Positions 33,321 to 45,941 are shown, counted from the first letter of the stretch. The stretch: DNA of 64,000 nucleotides from Megamerina dolium (GCA_963854835.1 OY978526.1:34634501-34698500), one strand, 5' to 3'. Notes: a model not told the origin generated them from the letters alone. Numbers and translations: made by a program.

Positions 33321-34723
33321 CACACGATTTGAGGGACGAAAAGGGACCCATATAAGTGGTCTGATTCAGCTAATCCCTAAAATATATAATACCTCACGAA
33401 AAGACAATTTCTCTTACATCACAAGGATTACACAACAAATCCATTGGATATTCACGCTGGCGTTCCTCAGGGAAGCGTTTTGGGCCCCTTACTGTATCTC
33501 TTATACACTACAGGATATGCCCAGCAATAACTATACATTTATATCGACCTTTGCAGATGATACGGCAATATTGTGCTCTCGCTCTAACCCCATAGAAGCT
33601 ACTAAACTCCTGCAGACTCATATCGATTCTCTCGAAATCTGGCTAGCAAAATGGCGTATAAAAGTCAATGAATCAAAGAGCGTACATGTAATCTTCACGC
33701 TAAGGCCAGATACATGTCCCCCACTTAAAATTAATGGCCAATCAGTTCAACAATGTTCCTCAACAAAGTACTTGGGTATTCACATCGACAGAAGGCTGAC
33801 CTGGAAAAATCACATAGAGGCAAAGAAAACTCAGATCAAGCTTAAAATTAATCAGTTATGGTGGCTGATACACAAAAGATCAAAGTTGAATCTCGAATAC
33901 AAAGTGCTATTATATAAAGCAATCCTGAAGCCAATCTGGACTTATGGTATTCAGTTTTGGTGCACCGCATCTCCCTCAAATATCGAAAAATTGCAGCAAA
34001 TACAATCCAAGTGTCTGCGAATTATTGTAAACGCGCCTTGGTATATGAGGAACGTTAACATCCAACGAGATTTAAATGTACCCACAATTTCTGAGGAAGT
34101 TGCAATGTCTTGCAGAAGCTACATTCAAAAATTACACAGTCATCCGAATCCCCTTGCTAGGCAATTGTTGCTGAGCACGGGGCATCGTCGATTAAAAAGA
34201 AAAGACATACTGAATATGCTGTGAAATTGCTATACCTCGTGATCAACAAATTGTGATGGAACGTTGGGAATATCACATAATTTTATTTAGTTTGTAAGAT
34301 TTGATTACTTATTGTTAGTTTCTAAGTAATTTTAGAAAGATCCAATAAAAAAGCTTGAAAAAAAAAAAGCGGCTTTATAATCAAGAAATATATGATATGT
34401 GACGATCTGTTTTACTTGGGTCTTCTGATGTCTATTCTGCTGAGGGTCTAGATAGTATCAACCTTAATATGTTCAGGGTCAATGAATCTTTTCGACTGCC
34501 GCATGACTGTTTGGGCTCTCCAGTAATCGGTTAGACTACTTTTTTCCTTTTCACATATTAAGTTGTTCATGAAACTACTGTTTACCCCGCAGAAGGGTAT
34601 GTAAACTTACTCCAAGCATTATTGTCAATTGTTTATTGGGTTGTAGCTAGATCCAATCCTACGGACACTTCACACTTGTGTGTGCTCAAAATTATTGTGT
34701 ATGTAAACAGTTTATTTTACAGA

Positions 34724-34800
34724 TATTGTTACGTTTTTATTTTGTTAACGTCTAATTCTAATTCGGATTAACACTGTTCGATTAGTGGGTTATGTCAAAA
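34724..34800 (-). repeat. Diverged LTR fragment of the gypsy array family
   Basis: TTGTTACGTTTTTATT followed by AACGTCTAATTCTAATT matches the start of the long-form LTR at 24669 with scattered substitutions for about 70 bp. No gag-pol sequence adjoins it. It is an older scrap of the same or a sister family. Confidence 0.6.
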
Positions 34801-35440
34801 ATTAACTAACGAAATGTTGAAAGAGAAAGTCGTAAGTTAAACTTGAAGTATTTTAAAAAGTGATTGTAAATGCAAGTATCGATTAAATTAATAACTCACA
34901 CTACCTGGTAAAGGATCGGAATATGCGAATTTCCACATATCCGTGTGTACACTTTAAAATATACAGTTAGGTAATCCAGATACAGATAAATGCAAAAATA
35001 ATGTAGTGTTATTGCTTCAGTTTTGTTACTTTGAAAATATCAAGTGCGGTGATACGCAGACTGTTACAGTTACGTAAAATTAAAGTTGAAGAGCGGATGA
35101 GAGTAAAATTATCTAGCTGATAGTCACTTACGGTGCGCTGCACTTAAGCGCGCCAATGCAGAGAGCATACTTGTTTGACGTCATCTTTAAAATACTTTTA
35201 TTAATATAAAAAATGCCCACACACAAATATTCCCACGGATAAAACTTATATCTGGGAATCAATGACAAAAGACAAATGTTATAAAGGTAGAGCTACTAGG
35301 GAGAGTTCTCGCGAATGAAGGAGAAAAAGTAAACAAAACAGCAACAAACACATACGGAAAGAATATGAAGAACTAAAGAAAACAACAAGGACACGGGCTT
35401 GACACCCTAAGGAAACATTTTCTGAAATTATAAGGCGCAA
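34801..35440. other. Spacer without a recognised gene
   Basis: Nothing with protein-family similarity is seen. It may contain unrecognised remains of the LTR element to its left. Confidence 0.3.
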
Positions 35441-35442
35441 TA

Positions 35443-35690
35443 GATCCCCCGGCTGAGACTTCATTATAGGAAATTTTCATTCGAACGGTGACCATGAAAA
35501 GCGCTACTGATAGACCTCTGTGACAAAGCTCCGTGCAAGTGTCACAAGGATATTGTCGTTCGGAACCGATTAATATAACAGGCACAACAGTACTGGACGA
35601 GAGAAGCTCAGTGGTATCACAATGGGCCTTTCTGGCCTAAATGTGTCCCCTCAGAGAGAGGGCAGCCACAATAGCCTAACCTAACTTAAC
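35443..35690 (+). repeat. SINE copy, 5'-truncated and diverged
   Basis: It matches the body of the SINE at 35888 from the end of the tRNA-like part (GATCCCCCGGCTGA) through CTCTGTGACAAAGCTC, GTTCGGAACCG and GAGAAGCTC. It lacks the A-box half. Many substitutions mark it as old. Confidence 0.6.
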
Positions 35691-35887
35691 TGCAAATCTT
35701 GTACACAACAAATTTTGATGCATGATTACAAATATGATTTAAATTTGTTGTATACTACATCAATATTCTGATACATTATGACTTGATATATTATGTACAC
35801 GCCTTGAGAACGAACATTCAGATTGCTGTACAGCGTATAGTGATCGGTTAACAACGTTATGTCAGAATTTAACAATAATAATAGCGT

Positions 35888-36248
35888 GGGTGCCGTAGCT
35901 CAGTGGTTAGTGTGTTCGCCTTCTGATCTGTAGGTCGTGGGTTCAATCCCCGGCTGATGCATAACAAATTTAATATCGAAAAGTTTTTTCTTTCGAATGG
36001 TACCCACCTGTCGGCAAACAATTGGCAATTCTTCCGACAGTACAACTTGCCATGAAAAAGCTTCTTAAAGAACTCTGTGACAAAGCTCAGAAAAAGTGAT
36101 GTCACAAGTGTTCTGCCGTTCGGAACCGGCTAAAATAAGTAGGTCCCTTCTAATACTGTCCAAATTTCAGACGCACAACAGTAATGGAAGAGAAGCTCGG
36201 CCAATGAGCCCTTTGGGGCTTTAAGTGCCACATATTTATTTTTTTTTT
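35888..36248 (+). repeat. tRNA-derived SINE, full length, with perfect 9-bp TSD
   Basis: The head GGGTGCCGTAGCTCAGTGG with a B-box-like GGGTTCAATCC gives an internal Pol III promoter at the right spacing. A unique body of about 270 bp and a T-rich tail follow. TAATAGCGT is present at 35879-35887 and again at 36249-36257, flanking the element exactly. Other copies lie at 35443-35690, 48395-48712 and 5383-5240 (minus). No partner LINE with the same 3' end was recognised in this window. Confidence 0.8.
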
Positions 36249-36259
36249 TAATAGCGTCC

Positions 36260-37685
36260 TTTCCACACAATCTATTGGTACCTTCTTTACCCGACGTTTC
36301 GACACGTAATTGTTCATCTCACAACAACTGTTAAATTTCATTGAAAAGGATGGAAATATTTTAGTGGAGGACATTGCAATGTTATGCTATGGTAATTTTG
36401 AAAATGTTGTAAAGTAAACTAGTATGCTCAGCCCGCGCTCTTGATTCTTTAAATTCGATAATGCTGCCACTGTGAGCAGTGTAGAATATTGGCAATTTAT
36501 AACTTGAAATATCTCAAAACATGAATTGCCAACTTGATGCAATTTGCTGTCTCGATTGGCAATTTCGTTGAAAAATGCAATTGCAAGCAATAAAAAATTG
36601 ATCCGAATAAAATAATAAACTGACAGACGGCAGTATTGCGGATTAACTAAACGGCTGATTGCTGTTTTATTAGGTCTGCTCACCTACATTACTATCACTA
36701 TCAATTTCTGTCATCTGTCACTCTCGATATGAGAAAATCTACAAGTACGTGAAATGAAAACTATCAGAAACTTGTAAATTGACATTCACCGTTCGTAATT
36801 GACAGGTGGATTTATTTGTTCGCCAATTGAAAACTGTTAACAATTGTTGAACGTTTTTTGTGAGCGAACACACCTAATATTTTGTAAAATGGATCGAGAA
36901 AAATTCACAATAGACAATTTTCAGCGGTGTTGCCATCGCAAATTGCCCTAATCCTCTTTTATTTTGAGAATTAACTCATCGAATTAACTCGGTAATCCGG
37001 AATTAGGCTGCCGTCTGCCTATGCTATTAGACAAAACAGATAATACTGGGGAATATCTTGGCATATGAGTCTGGATACGGCCATTAACAGGGAGCCTTTG
37101 GCTGAAAGTGCACAATGAAGGATAGTATTAGTTTTATAAAATCAAATTTTATTTATATTTTTTGAAAATAAACTTACAAAATACACAGACACGTATTAAA
37201 AACATACCATTTCTAACTTAAAAATATAGATTCTTAAAGATTGCAAATAAATGATGGACGAAATTTATAATCTGAAGGAAGAAATTTAAGCTATTTGAAA
37301 AACACAAACACGTAAATACGTACTCATACATATACCGCGAAATTACTGATAGTATTTAGTTTTACATTTATATTACTATGATTATAAGGTCACTTATTGG
37401 ACGATATTTAAAAATAAACGAGGGTATTCATGCAAAATGGCAAAAGCCTTGTAAATGGTCAATTGTAGCAGCGTAGGTTTTATGTGGGAAATCAATTCGA
37501 TTTTGGTTTCTACATAGAAACATGTAGATATTCTATATACTTTTCTTTACAACACACAAACGATAATACAAATGCATAAATTTAAACGTAGACTTATTAC
37601 AAATATTTAACTACCAATATTACAAAATTATTTCTTTACATGAATCCCTCAATGTATGTATTTTAAAATCTTCTCTTGATATTGA
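36260..37685. other. Intergenic, no gene recognised
   Basis: AT-rich DNA downstream of Contactin. GACGGCAG pieces near 36623 and 37010 are in inverted orientation next to CGGATTA pieces, which hints at a decayed foldback element of about 400 bp, but the similarity is short. Confidence 0.3.
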
Positions 37686-37689
37686 AATA

Positions 37690-37810
<121 letters not shown>

Positions 37811-37929
37811 AATCGAGCTTTGTGTAAATGGACGGAATCATTCGTAACTAATCATAAGTGCATTTATGACTGGAAAAATTGGAATGTTTTTTTTTCGATA
37901 AATTTGTAATATTAATAATGTCACATATG

Positions 37930-40900
37930 TCATTGGTTGTACATGAAGGCAGATATTAATGTTAAAAATGTTACTATTAATGCTGTGTTTATATTATTCG
38001 TATATTGGCGGTTGGCGTGGTTTCTCGTAGTTTTACCTGCATTTAATATAAAATTTATACAAAATTAATTGTCTTGATTTGATTGTGATGTAATTCAACT
38101 TACCCATTTGGAAGCGTAAGGTTGGGCTGGACATGCGGCCGTCTCCACCGTTGCTATACGCTAATACACGCATATTATAACTCTTACCAGGCGTTAGATT
38201 TGATATATAAGCTTCCAATTTGTTTCCTACCAGCACAATGGTATTGTTGGCAGTAATCATATTTTGATCGGTCTCCCATACGCGCACCTTGTATCCTTCT
38301 ATGGGTTCTTCGTCTTGCGCCGGTGATACGTAACGCCAAACAACACGCACTGTAGACGGATTTATGCCAAAAACGTGCACTGATGATGGTGGCTTTTGTG
38401 GAGCCTTGCGATAAGTACGTTCTGCAATAAATACAATTGAAATTATTGTTCTCCGATTAAGCTCAATTAGTCGAACCTTCAAAACGTTCACTTTCAGGTC
38501 CTTCTCCGGCAGCATTGTATGCCATAACTTTGACAAAGTAATAAGTGTCCGGTTGTAAGCCGACAATTAAGGCCCAATTTCTGGTAGTTCGTGATAAATA
38601 ATACACTGAATCCTCCTCGTGGTGAGAAGTTTTCCAATACTTTAACTGTTCAAATGTTCAAAATTAATTTGATGTCTGTTGGAATTTTTCAAAATTCTAA
38701 TTCAACTAGCAATACAGCTACGTACCCTGTGTCCAATCAATTTGCCTCGTATATTTTCACGCGTCATATCTATTGGCTGCCAGGTCACGTTAAATGCTGT
38801 TGAATTGAAAGCAAGGGCAATGGGTTTCTGTGGCGCAACTTGTGGCATGTCTTCGGCAGAGTAAATTACTACTGGTTCGCTCTCTGGTCCCTTGCCAACA
38901 CTGTTGATAGCTTGTACTTTAACTTCATATTCAGTGTAGTAATTATTCGGTGGTATATTCACAACGGCTACACCTAAATTCTCTTGACGGTTCAATATTT
39001 CCGATGCCCATTCGAGTTTTCCCTTTAGCCGCCAGAATACCTTATAGTGTATGCCGTGACTATGTTGCTCTTGTGGCAATAACGGATCCCATGTAATAGT
39101 AAGATCACCAATTTTGCCACCACCTCCGCCAACATTTCGCGGAGCAATGTATGGTTTATCTTCATAAGTGCTATAAATGGGCGATGGCGTCGAGGGTGTA
39201 CCAATACCCAAATCATTTACGGCTGCTACGCTGAATTCATATGAACTCCATGGTGTTAAATTTGTCACTTCAGCCTGCTGACGGCTAGTATAGCGATCTA
39301 CCTCACGCGCCCGCACCTGTGTTGAAACATTCACCCAAGTGCGATTCCAGTTGGTGCGCCCCAAAATATTGTAGTAACGAATGGGACGTCCATTGCTGGC
39401 ACCATCTACCCATTCAATTAATGCCTTTGTTTTGCCGATCTCAATGACTTGCACTCCACCTGGAGCCCCTGGTGAACCTTCTATGATAACTGAAGTCTTT
39501 GCACCTACTTCATTAACTGATGATTTCACTATGCACTCATATTCTCCGCCATCCATCATTGTTGTGTTGTGCACAGTCAAACGATTGTGGTCTACGATCT
39601 AAGAAAAAGCATTGTTTGAGTGTGTGAAGGGTAATTAAAAGGAAATGCAATTACAATTCGCCTGGTGCCATCATGATTATTTCGAAGTAATTCACCATTA
39701 TGTTTCCACACATAGGCTACATCTAAGAGCTCATCATAAGTAGCCTCACATTGCAAATATATTAAATCATGTTCCTGCGACGTAATCCGCGCCGGTGGTG
39801 TTTGGATAAAACGCAATTCCTCTGTAAATATGTGAACTTGATGCCAAATCTATTCCAATAATGTCAGAAATGCACTTACGCAATACAATGACCCGAGCTC
39901 TAGACTCGTCAGATCCAGCTTGATTGGATGCTACACATGTGTACATGCCCTCATCATCACGTGAAGTTGGCGATATAATTAATGTGCCACTTGGCAGTAT
40001 GCGGCGGTGGCCTCCAGCTCCAATGAGTTGGCCATCCTTTTTCCACTGAATTTTCGGACGTGGTGCCGCCTCAGGATTACATTCAATCGTAGTGTTGCCG
40101 TTGTACACTGCATAAATCTCTGACTCTAAAGGATGTTTCTTGAAGGAAGGCTTCATTGAGAGCACCCTTAATTGGCCCGATGAAAATGCCGTTTTCAGCT
40201 GATTTGTTGCTCCACACTGATACATACCTTCATCCTTGTCTGCGTCCAAGTATTTTATGGTTAGTACGTTGTCCTGAACTATATAACGATCCTTGTCTAT
40301 TTTTTCAGGATCAAAACGTTCCGCATTTTTATACCATGTATAGTTTACATCGGGTATGGCATATGCTTCACATATAAATGTGACATCACTGTTGTAATCT
40401 CTAACTTTATCCTTCATCGGTATTGTAAATTCGGGCTTCATTTGAATATTAATGAAAATGGACTTGACGAGTGTCTTTCGTGGATTGGTAATGGTGCATG
40501 AGTACTCGCCGTTATCGTTTGTTGTGGCGTTCTCAATAATGAGCACACGATTATAATTTGTTATGTATGCGTTCCGTTGCAGAGGCTGTCCTCGTCTCGT
40601 CCAATTATAAGAAGGTATTGGGTACCCAAAGGCCACACATTCCAAACGTATTTCGTCGCCTGCTACTGGTGCTTCTGGGAACACCTACAATAATATTGCA
40701 CTTTACAATTTTTAATATAGCCATTTTATTTTGGTAATACGAACCTTTGGAAAGGTATTGGCAAAAATCAATGATTGATAATTACTATTTGGCAAAACGC
40801 GTAAGGGGAAAAATGGACCATTTCGGCCCATGTCAGAAACTAATGTTTGCACCGTGCATGAGTAATTGGCACGATCAACAATTTCTATCGAAGAGAAATA

Positions 40901-42579
40901 CAAGGCACCATCATGTGACACAAATACTCGCTGATCTTCCTCCACGAAATTTGGAAAGTAATCACGTGCCCAGTAGTATTTAACGTCGGGATAATGTTGT
41001 GGTGGATCACAAAATATCGATTTGCCCCAATTCATGTCTCCAGTCTCAGATGAGCGTTTCAAATTGAACTCCATAATGAAACCAAAGTTCAAGTGGGCAC
41101 TCTCAGAGCGAATACGACCAAATTTGTTCTCTGCCACACAGTGGTAGGCACCCTGATCCAAGGCCTGCTTCGGATCGTATATAATTAAATTACCGCCAGA
41201 TACCGTATATCGATCTTCCTTAAGCGGATCAATGGCTTTATATTCCAGTGTGTCATTTACGTAGACTTCGCGATACCATCTATAGTTTGGTGTTGGATAA
41301 CCGCCAGCCAGGCAACTGAGAGTTACATCATTGATAAGTCTGTTCTTGCTAGTATCAAAAGTTGTATCATTCGGTTGTTTCACAAAATAGGGACCACGTG
41401 GTATTCTCTCAAAATCTCGCACATCCAGTCCATAATAGAATGGACGCTTATCATCCAATTTCAAATATATATTATCCGGATTGTATAACAGTTTTGATTC
41501 ACAAATGAATAGATTTGAATCAATATCATATGTGGGCATGAACATCCAGCGATCGTGTTTCTTTGAATACGCATATACTAGACGATCTTTTATGAAACCA
41601 TTGTCGCCAAATTGATTGCCACCTTAAACAGATAGAGAATCACTCAATTATTTACATTAAACGTATTATAATAATCTATATATTTTAACTCACCAATGAA
41701 ACCTCTCAAGTTATTTTGATTACGGTTCGTTTGTAATCCAGTGAGGGTATTGTAATATTGATTAGGATTATTTCGATTAAAACCGCCAATATTATTATTA
41801 TTGTGTACCAGAAAACGATTATCGTGTAAATCCTCATTTTCTATAGCTAATTCCTCATCGAATGAAAACGAATCTTCTATCATTAAGAATTGAGAATTGT
41901 CGTCATTCACCCAACTATTTGGTCCAGTTTGGCGAGCGGATACCCAAAATCGATTCTGGCGTTGATTTTGTATAATCAGTTGTTTCAGTATGAATGCATG
42001 CTTTTCAATATTATCCACATTTAGCAGATCTGCATTGTAAGCTTTGCAAATCTTTTTTGCATCAAGCCAATTTCGTTTGGGCGAACGAATGAAACGGTAA
42101 CAAGTTTGTCTAAATGGTATCCAATGTTCTGGACAATAATTCTGTTCATCGTTATAATTATCTAAGTATCCATTAGATAAACCAATGCCTCCGCCTTGAT
42201 TAAATGGATCGTAATTGTTAACACCTCCCAGCGTATTGGTGTTTAGTTGCCTATTTGTAGATTGATCATAAAAGTTGTTGTAATTATTTTGATTGGGTCC
42301 TAGTAATCCACTTCCAATTCCTTGTTGGTTCTGCAAATCTTGTTGTGAGGACAATAATGGATTATCATATTGTGACGTTGATGGCGTTTGCTGGGTATTA
42401 GTATAGAGCGGGTTGTACCGAGGTTGGTAGTCCTTATTGTAGGTCGGTTGATATGTTTGCAAATCGTTCGGTAATTGAGCAGACGCGTTAGCATTAATAT
42501 AGCTACTTCTTTTCGAAGACAATAAGACTATTTGCAACAGTATGAGCAACAGGTATTTTGCTCCACTCATTTCTGACAT
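37930..42579 (-). CDS. Cont: Contactin, septate-junction Ig/FN3/C-type-lectin adhesion protein
   Basis: Eight coding exons on the minus strand join in frame: 42579-41694, 41622-40745, 40684-39880, 39821-39655, 39598-38726, 38645-38477, 38421-38104 and 38036-37930. They total 1400 aa. The order is a hydrophobic signal segment (YLLLILLQIVLL), a Q/N-rich stretch, and a C-type lectin domain (CPEHWIPFRQTCYRF, DAKKICKAYNADLLNV). Six Ig domains follow with paired Cys (for example YHCVAENKFG, YSCTITN, YTCVASNQAG), then four FN3 domains. The last exon encodes a polar linker and a hydrophobic end (ALIVTFLTLISAFMYNQ), as expected for GPI attachment. In flies it forms the septate-junction complex with Neuroglian and Neurexin-IV. 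A TATTACAG acceptor near 42630 suggests an upstream 5'UTR exon. Length and architecture match fly Contactin. Confidence 0.93.
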
Positions 42580-42629
42580 TGTGCAAATTTAATGAGTGCT
42601 CATTTTTTTGTACGGCAAAGTCTGATTAT

Positions 42630-43480
42630 CTGTAATAGAAACAAGTATATGCACATAAAATAAATAACTTTTTCATATTTACAATTCGGTGTTGTGACTC
42701 ATTGCCATGTACATTTTTATAGAACTGTTCTAATTAACATTTACAAATCAAGGAATGAAATAGGCGGTATAATTGATTGATTTCAAGACTCCATCAACAA
42801 TTATAATATTTTATATTTATTTATTTTTTGGACAATAGGTGTGGTTAAGTCGATGATATCTGTTGACCCTTTTCAGCAATATAGAATATCTATTAACCAA
42901 AAATATTCATTTCAAATTTACTGTGTCAGGTTTGGGAATATATGGTCCCTGGAGCACAACTGAACACGATTTTATGCATCTACGGTAGTGTCATCATTTG
43001 CATATGTAAGTGGATCAAATGTTTTAACCACACCTTAATTACTCACAAGTCGTGATAGAAACGATAAAATGATGCAGTGGGAATCTCGTTCATCAAAGCA
43101 ATTAAATGCAATGTCTAATAAAACACAATTAACTTAAAAATTTACGCGAATAGTTTATTTTAGAATAAAATATAAAAAAAATCTTTAAATCGAAAATTAA
43201 TCTTCACACTTCGGAAAACAACTACTCAACAAAATAAACCCATTCGAATATTGGGAGCCCTAGTTAGCGATGGATTCTTAATGGTAAGTATAAGTATCGA
43301 TAAAGTATCGATAGTTTCGAAATAATACATATTTCATATTCCATGATTAATTTTGATACGGCTTTCCGTGAATGATTTTGTTTGCTCTCCCAATTACTAT
43401 CGTGTTCTTAATTCGATCTGACTGTTCTCTGTGTCTGTTAAACGTTTTTTTTTTTATTTTCAAGAATATGGATGAAAATG
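42630..43480. other. Upstream region of Contactin, nothing else recognised
   Basis: AT-rich intergenic or 5'UTR-intron sequence. No other gene and no clear core promoter could be assigned. Confidence 0.3.
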
Positions 43481-43489
43481 TAAGTTATT

Positions 43490-44590
43490 GTTAAAAACTT
43501 ATTTATTTATCGGATACTTCTATTTACAATCACTCTTTAATGTGGCAACACTCCAAAATCTTTTTTTATAGTAATCGAGTTTCTACTTTTTCTTTCTTGT
43601 TTGCTTGTTCGGGTTATCGCCTATTTCTTTTTGTTGACGTTCATTTCGATGCTATCATTATGCTGCAACTAGCCACCGACGTAAAAACGTAGAACGTGTC
43701 AGCTGACACGACCTATCTTATGGGAATGTCGTGTAAACGAAAACTCACCACCGTATGACGGTGACGTAGACGTTGCTCGTAGCGGAGAAAATCAATGCAA
43801 TTTTGTATGTTCTTACGTACGGGCGGTACGTACGTACGCTACGTCGGTGGCTAGTTGCAGCATTATTCGTGCTATTCACAATTAGTGATGAATAACCATC
43901 GATAATCGTTATACTGTCCTCTTAACCTTGTTCGTCCCGAACAAGTTTCTATGCTTCCCCCTGATATGGCGTAATTCTCTTATTCCAGTCACGTTGAATA
44001 CGATAAAACACGTCATTAACTTTCGTAATTATTTTATATGGTCCTTCCTAATGAGTCTGTAGTTTAGGGGACTATCAAAGCATGTACTATGTAAAGCATT
44101 ACAAACCCTCCTTGATAGAACTCTTTGGTATTTGCTCTCAAATCATACCTGTCCACAATCTTATCGCTTGTCATTTGCGATCGCTCTCTGATGAAATGAT
44201 GTACTTCATCCAACTGTTCGCGCTTTTCCCTAGTATAGTAACCTTCGGTTGTTCTAATTGGTGTTGTGTTGTTGGAATCATTGCCATTGCTAGTGTAGCG
44301 GCCGTAGTATCATGTTGTGCGTATCGAGATGCCATGAGGAACATTTGTATATGCACATCCCAGTCTTTTTCGTATTTATCTACGACCTTTCTGAGATATT
44401 CCTCCAAGTACGATTAAACCGTTCTACCATACCATCAGATTGTGGATGCAAAGGTGTTGAACGTGTTTTGTGTATACCCAACATACGGCACATCTCTTGA
44501 AATACAACTGATTCGAAATTAGGACATTGCTCTGAGTGTAACTCCGTCGGTACACTAAAACGAGTATTCATTGGTTGACGAATACTTCGG
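43490..44590 (-). mobile_element. Older relic of the same gypsy family (LTR plus pol end), carrying a MITE
   Basis: 43520-43660 and 43864-43915 match the LTR of the array (GGCAACACTCCAAAATC; GGTTATCGCCTATTTCTTTT; ATCGATAATCGTTATA). They are separated by a 202-bp MITE. The polypurine-tract region and the AACCTTGTTCGTCCCGAACA segment follow, then integrase pieces on the minus strand (DWDVHIQMFLMASRYAQHD; MCRMLGIHKTRSTPLHPQ). The pol frame has several frameshifts and stops near 44583. It diverges clearly from the array, so it is an earlier insertion. Confidence 0.8.
43661..43862. mobile_element. 202-bp Harbinger-type MITE, copy 1 (inside an LTR relic)
   Basis: It runs TGCTGCAACTAGCCACCG ... CGGTGGCTAGTTGCAGCA, flanked by TTA on both sides. 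The interior contains the perfect palindrome GTGTCAGCTGACAC and a CG/TACGTACG-rich stretch. It is non-coding. It interrupts the LTR of the older gypsy relic and so is younger than that insertion. Confidence 0.85.
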
Positions 44591-45067
44591 TAACTTTATT
44601 CTATTCAAGGGTATTCTACTTTGAACGTTGAAAACGTTTACTTGCAGTATTTTATTATAACTTTTGTAAAAACTGTACTTTAAACTTGATTTTTATTTCA
44701 CATTTGTAACTGTTTATTTTTCTTAATTCTCTATTCCTTAACTTTTATAAACACTGAACTAAAAATGTCTTTGTTTTTCATATTTGTAACTGTTCCTTCT
44801 TCCCCTTATTTCTTTGTTTTTAACTTCTCTAACTGTCCTCTGATTTGTTTTTACGACTTGACGTCGGTGCCACACATCCGGATACTTTCGTATCTCGCGC
44901 GTGATTGATTTCTTGTCATCGAAAGCTATTGGACGTCAAAAAACTCTTTGATTTGATCTGTAAAACGCTAGTTTTTATTGCATTGAGTATAAACATCATT
45001 ATTTTATATTGCATCGAAAATGCCGCATTTGTGATAAATAAAGCCATTTGCGGGAAGTTTGAATTTT

Positions 45068-45345
45068 CTCTTTAAATTGGAAGAAAAGTGCATCTGAAGC
45101 GCATCGATTGCTTATGGAAGTTTATGGTGAATCTGCTTCAAGACCGGCGATTTTTCACATGCGAACAGCTACTCCAACGGCAAAAGAGGAAGAGTTTTTT
45201 GCATCGAATCGTCATTGGTGATGAAAAATGGATCATTACGATAACCTGAAGCGAAAAAAATCATCGGTTATGCCCGACCAACCATCAACTGCCTACTCTG
45301 TATTTGGTGGGACCAGCTCGGTGTTTTTTATTATGAGCTACTAAT
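45068..45345 (+). pseudogene. Mariner transposase relic
   Basis: Fragments in shifting frames read KSASEAHRLLMEVYGESAS and FLHRIVIGDEKWI, then WWDQLGVFYYEL-like residues. This is the order seen in mariner (DD34D) transposases, with GDEKW around the first catalytic Asp. Several indels and internal deletions are present. No inverted repeats were located. Confidence 0.7.
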
Positions 45346-45941
45346 GTATACACATACGAGATTATCTTCATTAAATTACTACCCCATAATCTAGAATTTT
45401 ATGCAACTCCCGATAACTTTGTTAGATTTTCCTCAATACAACTCTGTTTTTGATCGATTATTTCGTGAAGGAGGAAATAAAATCAAAATTTGCGTTGAGT
45501 TACCGTTACTGCTAGAGAGATGGGAGAAAGTTGTAACTAAGGATGGATAATACTTTGAATAATATGTAAATTCATTTTGATAAGTAAAGGCTTTAAAAAG
45601 CAAAAATTTCCCTCAAAACTAATTCAATAATTGCATGTTGAAAAAAAAGAGCCGGCATTTGACATATTCTAAACAAACCGGTAAAGCAAGTGTGGCCACT
45701 TCATTCCACCAATTTTTGAAATTCTCCGACACACACTTCTCCATTTGAAGGAATGGCTGATAGGATATGAATAGAGTATACTACCCGATATTGGGTTTTA
45801 TATACTTAACTGGCCGCCATTTGACTGTTATTTTTGAGCTATTAACATATTGTAACATACATTTTTATCTGTTTTTGCCTATTTATTGATTTGTTTTGTT
45901 GTGCAAATTGTAAATAATACATAAAACATATATTAAATTAA

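Larger units (their letters stand above)
27654..33389 (+). mobile_element. LOA-like (I superfamily) LINE, near full length, with 12-bp TSD
   Basis: TACCTCACGAAA occurs at 27642-27653 and again at 33390-33401, immediately flanking the element and restoring the jockey RT reading on either side. The element has a 5'UTR of about 300 bp, ORF1 and a long ORF2 with endonuclease, RT and RNase H, and an AT-rich 3' end (AATATATAAT) without a poly(A) run. Clade assignment rests on the RNase H domain and the NIHHSKAAS endonuclease start; I recall both as LOA-like features. Confidence 0.85.
26150..34224 (+). pseudogene. Jockey-type ORF2 (endonuclease-RT), split and broken
   Basis: 26150-26830 is an AP-type endonuclease (KICHWNANGL; ISETHF; VAGDFNAKHTHWGS; SDHSP near the end). 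An internal loss of coding sequence follows, then RT from about 26841 in a new frame: KSPGPDKITG, PKCWKTSKIIMI, RPISLLP and FLDITQAFDKVWHDGL. The RT is interrupted at 27653 by a LOA-type LINE and resumes at 33390 (AGVPQGSVLGPLLYLLYT). One extra base near 33510 shifts the frame before STFADDTAILCS. The C-terminus ends at 34224. Catalytic Asp residues are present, but the gene has at least three lesions. Confidence 0.85.
25440..34367 (+). mobile_element. Jockey-clade LINE, 5'-truncated, interrupted by another LINE
   Basis: It contains a partial ORF1 with three CCHC-type fingers, an ORF2 with endonuclease and RT, and a 3'UTR ending in an A-rich tail at about 34351-34367. Between 27654 and 33389 a second LINE is inserted in the RT coding region. 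The exact 5' end is not clear, and no target duplication was found for this outer element. Confidence 0.8.

Noticed and set aside
35888..35960. A tRNA gene
   Set aside because: A and B boxes are present but the cloverleaf is not complete, and the segment continues into a repeated body with target duplications, so it is a SINE head.
36420..37020. A larger MITE with GACGGCAG/CGGATTA inverted pieces
   Set aside because: The inverted matches are short and interrupted, with no clear target duplication, so I left it as a hint only.
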